The position numbers were made by a program, and so were the translations under genes. The notes under the pieces are model-generated. The model did not search any database and had not been told where the DNA came from. It saw only the letters and a list, made by a program, of their open reading frames with translations. A stretch of DNA of 64,000 bases, taken from assembly GCF_964273065.1 (NCBI RefSeq), contig NZ_OZ186815.1:3658001-3722000 (forward strand), written 5' to 3'. Within the stretch, counting starts at the first letter, position 1. Every line of letters starts with the position of its first letter. The stretch is from Nocardiopsis dassonvillei_B (GTDB taxonomy: Bacteria; Actinomycetota; Actinomycetes; Streptosporangiales; Streptosporangiaceae). Below are positions 47,558 to 56,240 of this stretch, piece after piece.

Positions 47558-48097
47558 CTACAGGTAGGGGCCCGAGACGTTGTCCTCGCGGCCCGGGGCC
47601 CGGCCCGGCTGCGCCTGCGCCTGGAGGCCCGCGACACCTGGAGGAAGGGCCTTGCGCATGTTCTCCAGCTGCGCGCGGGCCGCCATCTGCTGGGCGAACA
47701 GCGTGGTCTGGATCCCGTGGAACAGGCCCTCCAGCCAGCCCACCAGCTGGGCCTGCGCGATGCGCAGCTCCGCCTCGCTGGGAGCGGAACCGTCCGCGAA
47801 CGGCAGGGTGAGGCGGTCCAGCTCGTCGATCAGCTCCGGCGCCAGGCCGTCCTCCAGCTCCTTGATGGAGGAGGTGTGGATCTCCTTGAGACGGGTGCGG
47901 CTGGCCTCGTCGAGAGGCGCGGCCTTCACCTCCTCCAGCAGCTGGCGGATCATGCTGCCGATCCGCATCACCTTGGCGGGCTGCTCCACCATGTCCGCGA
48001 GCGTGCGGGGCTCCTCGTGGCCGTCGTCCTCCCCGCGCTGGTCCACTCCCACGACCAGGACCTGGGGCTGCTCGTTCGCATCGTCCGTATTGCTCAT
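47558..48097 (-). CDS. bpa: bacterial proteasome activator Bpa/PafE
   Basis: A 179-residue DUF2587 protein. The four-helix-bundle core runs from about 35 to 150 (LADMVEQPAKVMRIGSMIRQ, LKEIHTSSIKELEDGL, AQAQLVGWLEGLFHGIQTTL). The C-terminus ends GPYL, equivalent to the GQYL motif by which Bpa docks into the 20S proteasome and opens its gate without ATP. AAGGGGAC precedes the ATG. No proteasome genes are nearby. Confidence 0.9.
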   Translation of the reverse strand: MSNTDDANEQPQVLVVGVDQRGEDDGHEEPRTLADMVEQPAKVMRIGSMIRQLLEEVKAAPLDEASRTRLKEIHTSSIKELEDGLAPELIDELDRLTLPFADGSAPSEAELRIAQAQLVGWLEGLFHGIQTTLFAQQMAARAQLENMRKALPPGVAGLQAQAQPGRAPGREDNVSGPYL

Positions 48098-48131
48098 ATG
48101 TCCCCTTACCGAATGTCGTCGACCGCGCCCG

Positions 48132-49106
48132 TCAGCGGGTGAGCAGGATCTTGCCGGTGTGCGCGCTCGATTCCATGACGTCGTGCGCCTCCGCCGCGTT
48201 CCGCATCGGCAGGACGCGGTCCACGACGGGGCGGATGGCTCCTTGTTCTACCAACGGCCATACCTGCTCCAGTACTCCCGCGACGATGGCCGACTTCTCC
48301 TCCAGGGGGCGCGAGCGCAGGGTCGTGGCGTGCACGGAGAGGCGCTTGGCGAGCATACGGCCCAGGTCGGCCTCGCCGGAGCGGCCGCCCATCAGCCCGA
48401 TGATCACCAGGCGGCCGCCGGTGGACAGCGAGCGCAGGTTGTCCGCCAGGTAGGAGCCGCCGATGATGTCGAGGATGAGGTCGGCGCCCCCGGCCTCGCG
48501 CATCCGCGCGGCGAAGTCCTCGGTCCGGTAGTCGATGGTGATCTCCGCGCCCAGCTCCCGGCAGGCCGCCAGCTTCTCCTCCCCGCCGGCGGTGACCGCC
48601 ACCCGGGCGCCCAGGGAGCGGGCGAACTGGATGGCGAACGTGCCGATGCCGCTGCCGCCGCCGTGCAGCAGCACGGTCTCGCCCCGCCCCAGCCCGCCGA
48701 CCATGACCAGGTTCGACCACACCGTGCAGGCGGCCTCCGGCAGCGCCGCGGCCTCGACCAGGCCCACCCCGCGGGGGACCGGCAGCAGCTGGCCGACCGG
48801 CACCGCGACCCGCTCGGCGTAGCCGCCGCCGGACAGCAGGGCGCACACCTCGTCGCCCACCGCCCAGCCGGAGTCCTCGGTGCCCGGGCCCAGGGCCAGG
48901 ACCGTGCCGGAGCACTCCAGCCCCGGGTACTCGGATGCGCCGGGCGGCGGCGGGTAGGAGCCCTGGCGCTGGGCGACGTCGGCGCGGTTGACCGCGGTGG
49001 CGGCCACCTCGACGATGACCTCTCCCTCGCCGGGGACGGGATCGGGGACCTGGGACCAGGCCAGGACCTCGGGTCCGCCCGGTTCGGTGATACGGATCGC
49101 ATGCAT
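48132..49106 (-). CDS. NAD(P)H quinone oxidoreductase, zinc-independent MDR family
   Basis: A 324-residue medium-chain dehydrogenase of the zeta-crystallin/QOR type. GEVIVEVAATAVNRADVAQRQG opens the GroES-like domain. VLLHGGGSGIGTFAIQFAR is the NADP-binding glycine motif (normally GxGGVG/GSGVG). FDLILDIIGGSYLADNL-type residues (ADLILDIIGGSYLADNLR) follow. Structural zinc cysteines are absent. The start at 49106 lies seven bases after a minus-strand TACGGT box, so leaderless. It reduces quinones with NADPH. It is downstream-adjacent to bpa. Confidence 0.9.
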   Translation of the reverse strand: MHAIRITEPGGPEVLAWSQVPDPVPGEGEVIVEVAATAVNRADVAQRQGSYPPPPGASEYPGLECSGTVLALGPGTEDSGWAVGDEVCALLSGGGYAERVAVPVGQLLPVPRGVGLVEAAALPEAACTVWSNLVMVGGLGRGETVLLHGGGSGIGTFAIQFARSLGARVAVTAGGEEKLAACRELGAEITIDYRTEDFAARMREAGGADLILDIIGGSYLADNLRSLSTGGRLVIIGLMGGRSGEADLGRMLAKRLSVHATTLRSRPLEEKSAIVAGVLEQVWPLVEQGAIRPVVDRVLPMRNAAEAHDVMESSAHTGKILLTR

Positions 49107-49119
49107 GGAACCGACCGTA
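49104..49119 (-). promoter_or_regulatory. leaderless promoter of quinone oxidoreductase
   Basis: On the minus strand, TACGGT (49119-49114), seven bases, ATG at 49106. Confidence 0.5.
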
Positions 49120-49279
49120 TCCCCGCGGAGGGCGGAACTTCCAAGTGGATCGTGTTCGAGAAGGGAGAGGGGATGCTTCGCAGGGCCGCCGCGGGTAAGA
49201 GTGAACCCAGGGAGCGACCCCCGTTCCCGGCGGGGTACCCCTCCCTCCGCAGTACACCCCCTTCACGCAGGAGAACTCG

Positions 49280-50872
49280 GTGTCACACCAGGATCAGAAC
49301 GGGACGGGCGCGGGCTTCGAGGAACAGGAGCCGGACGCGTCCCCGTGGCGGCGTGCGGAGGACGAGCCGGAGGAGTCCGGGGCCGCCGTCACCGAGATCG
49401 CCTCGCGCAGGCAGGCCGAGCCCTCGCCGCGCGAGCAGTGGTTCGGCGGCGACGTGCCGCCGCCACCGCCCTATGCCGCCCCCATCCCGCTGGAGACCCC
49501 GATGGTCCCGGCCGCACCCGCGGAGGCGGCGGACGCGGTGCCGGAGGAGGACGGGGCCGCCGAGCCGGACACGGCCGACGAGGCCGACGACGGCGAGGAC
49601 GAGGTGCGGTCCGACACCGTCCGGCTGATGCCGCGGCCGCTGCGGCTGCGCGAACGCCCGCTGCGCCGGCCCGCGCGTCCGGAACCGGACGGGGAGTCCG
49701 ACCCCCTGGCCCCCCGTGCCCTGCGCCGGGACGCCGACGTCCCCGAACCCGAGCAGCTGCCGCCGCTGGAGTCCGCGGCCGACCCGGAGCCGCCCGCCCC
49801 GCAGACGCCGCCCGCGGACGGGCGGGGCCCGGCGGCGACCGCCCCGCCGCTCCCGCCGTCCGGGACGCCACAGCCCGTCCCGCAGCCGTCCGGGACACCG
49901 CGGGCGCCCGCCCCTCCGGCGCCCGGGGCACCCGGCGAACGGCAGACCTCCGACTCCCTCAACGCCGCCACCCTGGTACGCAACCGCCACCAGGGCCCCA
50001 GCGGTGGCTGGCGGCGTGCCCTGCACACCGCCACCCTGGGCCTGGTCAACCCCGGCGAGTCCCCCAAGGTGCTGCGCCGCCGCGAACTCGTGGCCCGCGC
50101 CTGCACCCCCGTCGCCACAGGCCACCACCGGGTCGCCGTCCTCAGCCTCAAGGGCGGCGTCGGCAAGACCACCACCACGGTCGCCCTCGGCGCCACCCTG
50201 GCCTCCCTGCGCGGCGACCGGGTGCTGGCCGTGGACGCCAACCCCGACCGGGGCACCCTCTCCGACAAGGTGCGCCTGGAGACCGCCGCGACCATCCGGG
50301 ACCTCCTCAACGAGCGCCACCTCGTGGCCCGCTACGCCGACATCCGCGGGTTCACCTCCCAGGCGCCCAGCCGCCTGGAGATCCTCGCCTCCGACCGCGA
50401 CCCCGCCGTGTCCGAGGCGTTCGGCGACGAGGACTACCGGGAGGTGGCCCGGATCGTCGAGCACTTCTACTCCATCTGCATCACCGACTGCGGGACCGGT
50501 CTGCTGCACGCCGCCATGCGCGGCGTCCTGGGCCTGGCCGACCAGGTCGTCCTGGTGAGCTCGGCGTCCGTGGACGGGGCGCGCAGCGCCAGCGCCACCC
50601 TCGACTGGCTGGAGGCCCACGGACACGAGGGGCTGGTGCGCGACGCGGTGGTGGTGCTGTCCATGGTGCGCTCCGACAGCAAGAGCAGCGTCGACCTCGA
50701 CCGGCTCGAGGGCCACTTCGCCGCCCGCTGCCGCGCCGTCGTCCGCGTCCCCTGGGACGGCCACCTCGAGGAGGGGGCCGAGGTCGACCTGGACCGGCTC
50801 GCCCCCGCCACCCGCGACGCCTACCTGCGGCTGGCCGCCACCGTCGGGGAGGGGTTCGCCCGCCGCAGGTGA
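49280..50872 (+). CDS. MinD/ParA-like ATPase with long disordered N-terminus
   Basis: A 530-residue protein. Residues 1-235 are low complexity, rich in Pro, Glu, Asp and Ala (PPPPPYAAPIPLETP). A deviant Walker A P-loop NTPase domain (about 285-525) contains VLSLKGGVGKTTTTVALGAT, VLAVDANPDRGTLSDKV and ITDCGTGLLHAAMRG. This layout matches MinD-like ATPases linked to type VII secretion (EspI-like) in actinobacteria, but no ESX gene is here, so it may instead act in positioning or gene regulation. GTG start with CAGGAG upstream. It precedes two universal stress genes. Confidence 0.8.
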   Translation: MSHQDQNGTGAGFEEQEPDASPWRRAEDEPEESGAAVTEIASRRQAEPSPREQWFGGDVPPPPPYAAPIPLETPMVPAAPAEAADAVPEEDGAAEPDTADEADDGEDEVRSDTVRLMPRPLRLRERPLRRPARPEPDGESDPLAPRALRRDADVPEPEQLPPLESAADPEPPAPQTPPADGRGPAATAPPLPPSGTPQPVPQPSGTPRAPAPPAPGAPGERQTSDSLNAATLVRNRHQGPSGGWRRALHTATLGLVNPGESPKVLRRRELVARACTPVATGHHRVAVLSLKGGVGKTTTTVALGATLASLRGDRVLAVDANPDRGTLSDKVRLETAATIRDLLNERHLVARYADIRGFTSQAPSRLEILASDRDPAVSEAFGDEDYREVARIVEHFYSICITDCGTGLLHAAMRGVLGLADQVVLVSSASVDGARSASATLDWLEAHGHEGLVRDAVVVLSMVRSDSKSSVDLDRLEGHFAARCRAVVRVPWDGHLEEGAEVDLDRLAPATRDAYLRLAATVGEGFARRR

Positions 50873-50933
50873 AGATCCGGGGATTCCCGGGCTCTCTCGT
50901 GGGCAGTGGACGGAGCAACGAGAGGGGCCGAGG

Positions 50934-51803
50934 ATGAACGCACGGGAGCGTCCGCCGGCGGTGGTCGTGGGCGTGGACGGGTCGTCCGGCGCCCGCGCCG
51001 CACTGGTGTGGGCGATCGGAGAGGCGGCCCGCCGCCGGTTCCGGCTGCGCATCGTGCACGGGCTGGGCCCGGCCACGGTGATCGGCGCCGCCACCGCCGA
51101 CCGCCGGTCAGTGGACGAGGTGCGCGCCGCCGCCCACGAGCTGCTCACCGAGAACGCCGAGTACGCCCGCCGGGTCCGACCCGACCTCGAGGTGGTCACC
51201 GTCCTGGCCGTCGAGGACGCCCCCGGCGTCCTCCTGGAGGAGGCCCGCCCCGGCGACGTCATCGCGGTGGGGTCGCGGGGCCCGGGCTCGGCGCGCGCCA
51301 CCATGCCCGGCTCCGTGGGGACGCGCGCCTCCTCGCACGCGCCGTGCCCGGTGGTGGTCGTCCCCGACGCCGAACCCCGCGGCCACCGCGGGCGCATCGT
51401 CGTCGGGGTGGACGGCTCGCCGTCCTCCCGGCGCGCCCTCCGCTTCGCACTCCGGGAGGCACTGGCCGCAGACGCCGCCGTGACCCTGGTCCACGCCCGC
51501 GGAGCCGGAGCGGCGGCCGCCGACGAGGCGCCCGACCGGCGGTCCGAGGAGGTCGTCGCCGGAATGCTCGCCGACGCCCTCGACGGGCGCGCCGGGGACC
51601 TCGACATCGGCTCCGTGCGCGTCGCGGCCGACCCGGTGGAGGCACTGCTCCAGGCCGGCGCGGACGCCGACATGATCGTCGTCGGCTCCCGCGGCCGCGG
51701 CGGTGTGCGCGGCCTCCTCCTGGGCTCGGTCAGCCGGGGGGTGCTGCACCGCGCCGGGATCCCGGTGGCCGTGCTGCCCCCGCGTTCCGACGGAACGGAC
51801 TGA
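50934..51803 (+). CDS. tandem-domain universal stress protein
   Basis: A 289-residue protein of two Usp folds (about 7-140 and 155-285). Nucleotide-binding motifs: VVVGVDGSSGARAALVWA and, in domain 2, IVVGVDGSPSSRRALRFAL with VVGSRGRGGVRGLLLGSVSR. Domain 1 has a looser GSRGPGSARATM. Such proteins bind ATP and act in dormancy, hypoxia or oxidative stress. It is followed 91 bases later by a paralogue of the same layout, suggesting local duplication. Confidence 0.9.
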   Translation: MNARERPPAVVVGVDGSSGARAALVWAIGEAARRRFRLRIVHGLGPATVIGAATADRRSVDEVRAAAHELLTENAEYARRVRPDLEVVTVLAVEDAPGVLLEEARPGDVIAVGSRGPGSARATMPGSVGTRASSHAPCPVVVVPDAEPRGHRGRIVVGVDGSPSSRRALRFALREALAADAAVTLVHARGAGAAAADEAPDRRSEEVVAGMLADALDGRAGDLDIGSVRVAADPVEALLQAGADADMIVVGSRGRGGVRGLLLGSVSRGVLHRAGIPVAVLPPRSDGTD

Positions 51804-51894
51804 GGGCCCGGGGCCGGTGGCCTTACGGCCCCGTGCCGTTCCCGGGCCCGACTGCTGTACTCGGTGAAGATGGTTGCCTGAAAGGGGTTGTCAC

Positions 51895-52818
51895 ATGGTG
51901 AACGAGGACCGCACACCGCGCGTGGTGGTGGGCATCGACGGATCGGACAACGGACGGGCGGCCCTGGAGTGGGCGGCGGTCGAGGCGGACCGCAGAGGGG
52001 TGCCGCTGCGGATCGTCCACGCCCTGGGCATGCCGCTCGTCGTGACCGCGTACGGGGGGCCGGCCCGGTTCGAGCCGACCGAGGAGATCCAGGGGCAGGC
52101 CGCCGAGGTCCTGCGGGACGCGGCGGCGCACGTCGCCGAGGTCCGGCCCGGGGTCGAGGCCGAGACCGTCACCGCCCTGGAGGAGGCGCCGCTGGCCCTG
52201 CTGCGCCAGAGCCACCCGCACGACCTCCTGGTGGTGGGTACCCGCGGGATGGGCACCGTCAAGGCCATGTTCGTCGGCTCGGTGAGCGTCCGGCTGGCCG
52301 CGCAGGCGCCCTGCCCGGTCGCGGTCGTGCCCGCACACGACGGAAAGCCCACGGCGACCGGGCTGAAGCGGATCGTCGTCGGCGTCGACGGCTCCCCCAA
52401 CAGCCGCCGGGCCCTGGGTGCGGCGGTCGACCTGGTGGCCGGGACCGGCGGGGAGCTGGTCGTGGTGCACAGCTGGGAGGTGCCCTACCCGTACGACCCG
52501 GTCGCCCTGACCGCCTCGGGGTTCCAGCCCCAGGAGGACCTGTTCGAGAAGCAGTCCGAGCAGCTGGTCGCCGAGATGCTCGCCGAGGCCATCGACGAGC
52601 AGCGGGACGACGTGGCCATCGACGTCACCGTGGTGCGCACGCAGGACGCCCCGGTGAACGCCATCCTGAAGGCAGCCGAGGGCGCCGACGCGATCGTCGT
52701 GGGCTCCCGCGGCCGCGGTACCGTCCGGGGCCTCCTCCTGGGCTCGGTCAGCCAGGGGCTGCTGCACCACTCCAAGATCCCGGTGGTCGTGCTCCCCAAG
52801 CAGGCCGACGAGGACTGA
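51895..52818 (+). CDS. tandem-domain universal stress protein, second copy
   Basis: A 307-residue protein of two Usp domains: VVVGIDGSDNGRAALEWAA with VVGTRGMGTVKAMFVGSVS, then IVVGVDGSPNSRRALGAAV with VVGSRGRGTVRGLLLGSVSQ. Both G-2x-G-9x-G(S/T) ATP motifs are intact, better than the first copy. AAAGGGG precedes the ATG at 51895. It ends at a strong hairpin. Confidence 0.92.
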   Translation: MVNEDRTPRVVVGIDGSDNGRAALEWAAVEADRRGVPLRIVHALGMPLVVTAYGGPARFEPTEEIQGQAAEVLRDAAAHVAEVRPGVEAETVTALEEAPLALLRQSHPHDLLVVGTRGMGTVKAMFVGSVSVRLAAQAPCPVAVVPAHDGKPTATGLKRIVVGVDGSPNSRRALGAAVDLVAGTGGELVVVHSWEVPYPYDPVALTASGFQPQEDLFEKQSEQLVAEMLAEAIDEQRDDVAIDVTVVRTQDAPVNAILKAAEGADAIVVGSRGRGTVRGLLLGSVSQGLLHHSKIPVVVLPKQADED

Positions 52819-52825
52819 CGTGCGT

Positions 52826-52853
52826 CCCGGCGGGCCGTGGACGGCCCGCCGGG
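52826..52853 (+). terminator. terminator after universal stress genes
   Basis: A 12-bp perfect stem (CCCGGCGGGCCG with CGGCCCGCCGGG), TGGA loop, eight bases after the stop. Confidence 0.75.
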
Positions 52854-52869
52854 GCCGCTCGCCCCCCGC

Positions 52870-53244
52870 TCACCGCGGGTCGTACTCCAGGCAGAAGGGG
52901 TGTCCGGCGGGATCCGCGTACACCCGGAACCGCTCCTGTGTCCCCTCCTCCGCCGTGCGCAGCAGCACCGCGCCCAGCTCCAGCACCCGCGCCTGCGCCG
53001 CGTCGATGTCCTCCACCCACACGTCCAGATGCGCCTGCTGCGGCCGCTCGGGGTCCGGCCACGCCGGGGCCCGGTGCCCGGCCACCTTCTGGAACGCGAG
53101 CACCGGCCACTGCTCCGGGTCGCCGATCGTCACCCAGCCATCGTCCCGCTGACCGATGGGCCTCCCCAGCAGCTCCGCGTAGAAGCCCGCCAGCGCCTCG
53201 GGGTCGGGGCAGTCGTAGACAAACGTGTGCAACCGTCCGATCAT
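52870..53244 (-). CDS. VOC family (glyoxalase-like) protein
   Basis: A 124-residue single vicinal-oxygen-chelate domain. HTFVYDCPDPEALAGFYAEL and the metal-side residues in QAHLDVWVEDIDAAQARVLE and PFCLEYDP are intact. GGGAGGG precedes the ATG at 53242-53244; the longer reading is not supported. It binds a metal and an unknown substrate. It is convergent with the universal stress genes and intact, unlike the decayed VOC gene at 20.2-20.5 kb. Confidence 0.88.
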   Translation of the reverse strand: MIGRLHTFVYDCPDPEALAGFYAELLGRPIGQRDDGWVTIGDPEQWPVLAFQKVAGHRAPAWPDPERPQQAHLDVWVEDIDAAQARVLELGAVLLRTAEEGTQERFRVYADPAGHPFCLEYDPR

Positions 53245-53342
53245 CCCCGCACCCTCCCACGCACCCGCCCCCATGTCGACACCACTCACCGCAGTTCCGG
53301 GGAATGAGTCCAGGTGCCGCGCCCCCACCCCGGACGGTCCGC

Positions 53343-54032
53343 ATGCGCCCACGCCCGAAGCCACCCTCCCCCGACCTGTTCGTCGACCTCCTCGCCGCGG
53401 TGGCGATACCCCTGCCGGTGGCCGGCGCGTACTTCCTCCCGGCCCTGGTGGTCGGCCACGGCGAGGGCCGGCCGACGCCGGTCCGGGGGCACCTGCTGAG
53501 AATCGCGGCCTTCTTCGGCGGGTTCTCCTCCCTCATGCTCTACGTCCGCGGCGAGGCATGGGCCTTCCCGCAGCCGTTCCACGGGTCCGCCGCGAGCGTG
53601 CTCCTGGTCTCGGCGGGCGGCGAGACCGCCGACCGGATCGAGGACACCGCGCTGCACGACCGCGGGGTGCGGGTGGAGTGCACCCTGACGGACGTCGCCT
53701 CGCGCACGGTCGTGACGACCACCACCAACGCGGACGGCACGACGTCGACCCGCACCCGCACCGAGTACGACCACGCCCTCGACTGCCCGGAGGGCGGCCC
53801 GTCGGCGGTGACGCACGGCTCCCCGCTGGGTTCGGCGGGGGACGCCCTGGACATCACCTACGACCCCCGCGGCCGTCCCGGCCCGGTCCCCTCGGCATCG
53901 GTCACCCCGCCCGGCGGCGTCGGCGGCGTCCCCCGGACCCTGACGGCCGCCGTCGCGATGCGCCTGGCCTACGTGCCGGTCCATCACCACCACCGCGCCC
54001 GCCCCGGGCACCGCCGCCGCGACCACCCGTAG
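53343..54032 (+). CDS. hypothetical membrane protein
   Basis: A 229-residue protein. Two N-terminal helices (LLAAVAIPLPVAGAYFLPAL and HLLRIAAFFGGFSSLMLYV, about 13-65) precede an extracellular beta-rich domain with RGVRVECTLTDV, RTEYDHALDC and LDITYDPRGRPGP, reminiscent of DUF3592-like domains. The C-terminus is His/Arg-rich (HHHHRARPGHRRR). The ATG at 53343 begins the hydrophobic region. There is no strong ribosome site. Function unknown; no family certain. Confidence 0.6.
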   Translation: MRPRPKPPSPDLFVDLLAAVAIPLPVAGAYFLPALVVGHGEGRPTPVRGHLLRIAAFFGGFSSLMLYVRGEAWAFPQPFHGSAASVLLVSAGGETADRIEDTALHDRGVRVECTLTDVASRTVVTTTTNADGTTSTRTRTEYDHALDCPEGGPSAVTHGSPLGSAGDALDITYDPRGRPGPVPSASVTPPGGVGGVPRTLTAAVAMRLAYVPVHHHHRARPGHRRRDHP

Positions 54033-54264
54033 AGCGCCACCGCGGCGGTCACACCCGGCGCGACCGGCGGCAGACCGGTCCGGGGAAGGGGCCCTCCACC
54101 GGGACACCGCCCCGGTACCCGCACCCGCCGGCGGCCCGCGCCGACGGCCGGGGAAGGGCTCGGACGAGCGGACACGGCACCCCCGGAACGGGGACCGCCC
54201 TCCCTGCGCGACCCCGCCCCGCAACACGAAGGGCCGCCCGCTCCTCGAGCAGGCGGCCCCACCG

Positions 54265-54353
54265 CGGAGGGTGTGGGATTTGAACCCACGAAGCCCCGTC
54301 AAGGACTTGGTGCTTTTCAAGAGCACTGCACTCGGCCGCTATGCGAACCCTCC
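54265..54353 (-). tRNA. tRNA-Ser (anticodon TGA)
   Basis: On the minus strand, acceptor GGAGGGT pairs with ACCCTCC. The anticodon arm is GTGCT-CTTGAAA-AGCAC, the long class II variable arm is present and the T-arm is GTGGGTTCAAATCCCAC. CCA is not encoded. Confidence 0.95.
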
Positions 54354-54460
54354 CCGGGACCCTAGGGTCTCCGCGAGTCATCGTAGCCGAACCGTCCCCC
54401 CGGTACGCGCCCGCCGGGGAAGTCGCCGACGGCGGGTGGCGCGCCTGGGTTACTCGCAAG

Positions 54461-54476
54461 TAACATGCGGGGCATG
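54461..54476 (+). promoter_or_regulatory. leaderless promoter of thioesterase gene
   Basis: TAACAT, seven bases, then ATG at 54474. An earlier in-frame ATG at 54465 overlaps the box and is rejected. Confidence 0.5.
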
Positions 54477-54941
54477 GCAAACATGAACGCCGAGACGGCG
54501 GAGATGGTCAAGTCCGGTTTCCTGGCCGCGGTGCCCTTCGCCCGCACGCTCGGCCTGTCGTTCGAGGAGCTCGACCTCGGTAGGGCCGTGATGAACCTGC
54601 CGGACAGGGCCGAGCACCACAACCACATCGGCGGCGCGCACGCCGGGGCGATGTTCACCCTGGCCGAGTCCGCCTCCGGGGCCATCATCATCGGCACCTT
54701 CGGTGACACCATGGACCGCGCCCTGCCGCTGCCGACCAAGGCCGAGATCCACTTCCTCAAGATGGCCACCGGCGACATGACCGCCGAGGCCGTGCTGGGC
54801 CGCCCGCGGGACGAGGTCATCGCCGAGCTCGACGGAGGCCGACGCCCCGAGTTCCCCATCGATGTGGAGATCCGCATGGCGGACGGCACCGTCACCGGCA
54901 GGATGACGATCATCTGGACCCTCAAGCCGAACCGCGGGTGA
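54474..54941 (+). CDS. PaaI/DUF4442-type hotdog thioesterase
   Basis: A 155-residue hotdog-fold protein. The central helix segment HHNHIGGAHAGAMFTLAESA and IHFLKMATGDMTAEAVL are typical of the thioesterase/DUF4442 group, with a likely catalytic acidic residue in LAESASG. It hydrolyses acyl-CoA thioesters of unknown acyl chain. The leaderless ATG at 54474 is chosen. It precedes the sliding-clamp gene, probably as a separate unit because dnaN has its own ribosome site and upstream box. Confidence 0.85.
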   Translation: MANMNAETAEMVKSGFLAAVPFARTLGLSFEELDLGRAVMNLPDRAEHHNHIGGAHAGAMFTLAESASGAIIIGTFGDTMDRALPLPTKAEIHFLKMATGDMTAEAVLGRPRDEVIAELDGGRRPEFPIDVEIRMADGTVTGRMTIIWTLKPNRG

Positions 54942-55078
54942 CATCCGCCCCCACAGCCGCACACCGAACACGATCGGCCCTGGTCGCGCCCTGTTCCGAG
55001 GGCCCGCCCGGGGCTCGTCGATTTGTCGGCGCCGATGGGTAGGTTGACCCTGACCATCCCGACGAGGAGGCAGAGATC

Positions 55079-56224
55079 GTGAAACTGCGTGTGGACCGAG
55101 ACGCTTTCGCCGAGGCCGTCGCCTGGACGGCCCGCGCCCTGCCGAGCCGCCCGGCGGTGCCGGTGCTGGCCGGGATGCGTCTGGAGGTCCCCGAGGGCGG
55201 TTCCTCCCTCCACCTGTCCGGGTTCGACTACGAGGTCTCGGCCCGGTCCTCGGTGGAGGTGCTGGCGGAGGAGACCGGCGCGGTGCTGGTCCCCGGCCGG
55301 CTGCTCGCCGAGATCGTGCGCAACCTCCCCGGCGGCTCGGTGCACATCGACACCGACGGCACGAGGGTGCGGATCAGCGGCGGGGCCGCCCGGTTCACGC
55401 TCATCACGATGCCGCTGGAGGACTACCCCACGCTGCCCGGCATGCCCGAACGCATCGGCTCGGTGCCCGCCGACGCGTTCGCGGAGGCCGTCCGCCAGGT
55501 CACCCCCGCGGCCAGCCGCGACGACACGCTGCCGATGCTGACCGGCGCATACCTGGACTTCACCGCGGACACGCTGAGCGTGGTGGCCACCGACCGCTAC
55601 CGCATCGCGGTGCGCGAGCTGTGGTGGAAGCCGCAGGACCCCGCCGTCGACACGTCCGCGCTGGTGCCCGCCCGTACCCTGCACGACATGGTGCGGGGTG
55701 TCATCGGCGGCTCGAACATCGAGGTGGCCCTGTCGTCGGGTGCGGCCGGCGGCCTGGCGCCCGGGGAGGGCACGATCGGTTTCGAGAACGGTGACCGGCG
55801 CAGCACCACCCGGCTGATCGACAGCGACTTCGTCAAGTACGCCGCCTGGTTCCCCGCGGAGTTCGCCTCCCGCGCCGAGGTGGCGGTGGCCCCCCTGATG
55901 GAGGCGGTGAAGCGGGTGGCGCTGGTGGCGGACCGCCACACCCCGCTGCGGCTGGCGTTCACCGAGGGCGAGGTGTCGCTGGAGGCGGGCTCGGGCGAGG
56001 ACGCCCAGGCGGTGGAGGCGATCTCCGTCGACTACCAGGGCGATCCGCTGCGGGTGGCCTTCCGTCCCGACTACCTGATGGACGGCCTGGCGGCGATGGG
56101 TACGGACACCGCCCACCTGAACTTCACGGAGCCGACGAAACCCGCCGTGTTCACCGATGTCCCGGCGAAGGAGGGCGAGTCCCCGTCCTTCCGGTATCTG
56201 GTGCAGCCGTTGCGGGTGTCCTGA
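55079..56224 (+). CDS. dnaN: DNA polymerase III beta subunit (sliding clamp)
   Basis: A 381-residue three-domain clamp. Domain 1 starts MKLRVDRDAFAEAVAWTARA, domain 2 around 130-250 contains AASRDDTLPMLTGAYLDF and VATDRYRIAVREL, and domain 3 ends FRYLVQPLRVS. Most clamps end in YLLMPVR, so the hydrophobic-pocket end is divergent. GTG start with GAGGAGG upstream. The usual neighbours dnaA, recF and gyrB are absent, so this is probably a second clamp (paralogue), although it could be the housekeeping gene after rearrangement. DnaA boxes follow. Confidence 0.88.
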   Translation: MKLRVDRDAFAEAVAWTARALPSRPAVPVLAGMRLEVPEGGSSLHLSGFDYEVSARSSVEVLAEETGAVLVPGRLLAEIVRNLPGGSVHIDTDGTRVRISGGAARFTLITMPLEDYPTLPGMPERIGSVPADAFAEAVRQVTPAASRDDTLPMLTGAYLDFTADTLSVVATDRYRIAVRELWWKPQDPAVDTSALVPARTLHDMVRGVIGGSNIEVALSSGAAGGLAPGEGTIGFENGDRRSTTRLIDSDFVKYAAWFPAEFASRAEVAVAPLMEAVKRVALVADRHTPLRLAFTEGEVSLEAGSGEDAQAVEAISVDYQGDPLRVAFRPDYLMDGLAAMGTDTAHLNFTEPTKPAVFTDVPAKEGESPSFRYLVQPLRVS

Positions 56225-56240
56225 TCAGCGGATTCGGGCT

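Noticed and set aside
51888..53342. Large plus-strand frame running through the second universal stress gene into the membrane protein
   Set aside because: Its N-terminal part is an out-of-frame shadow of the stress protein; only the portion from 53343 has a plausible start and membrane helices.
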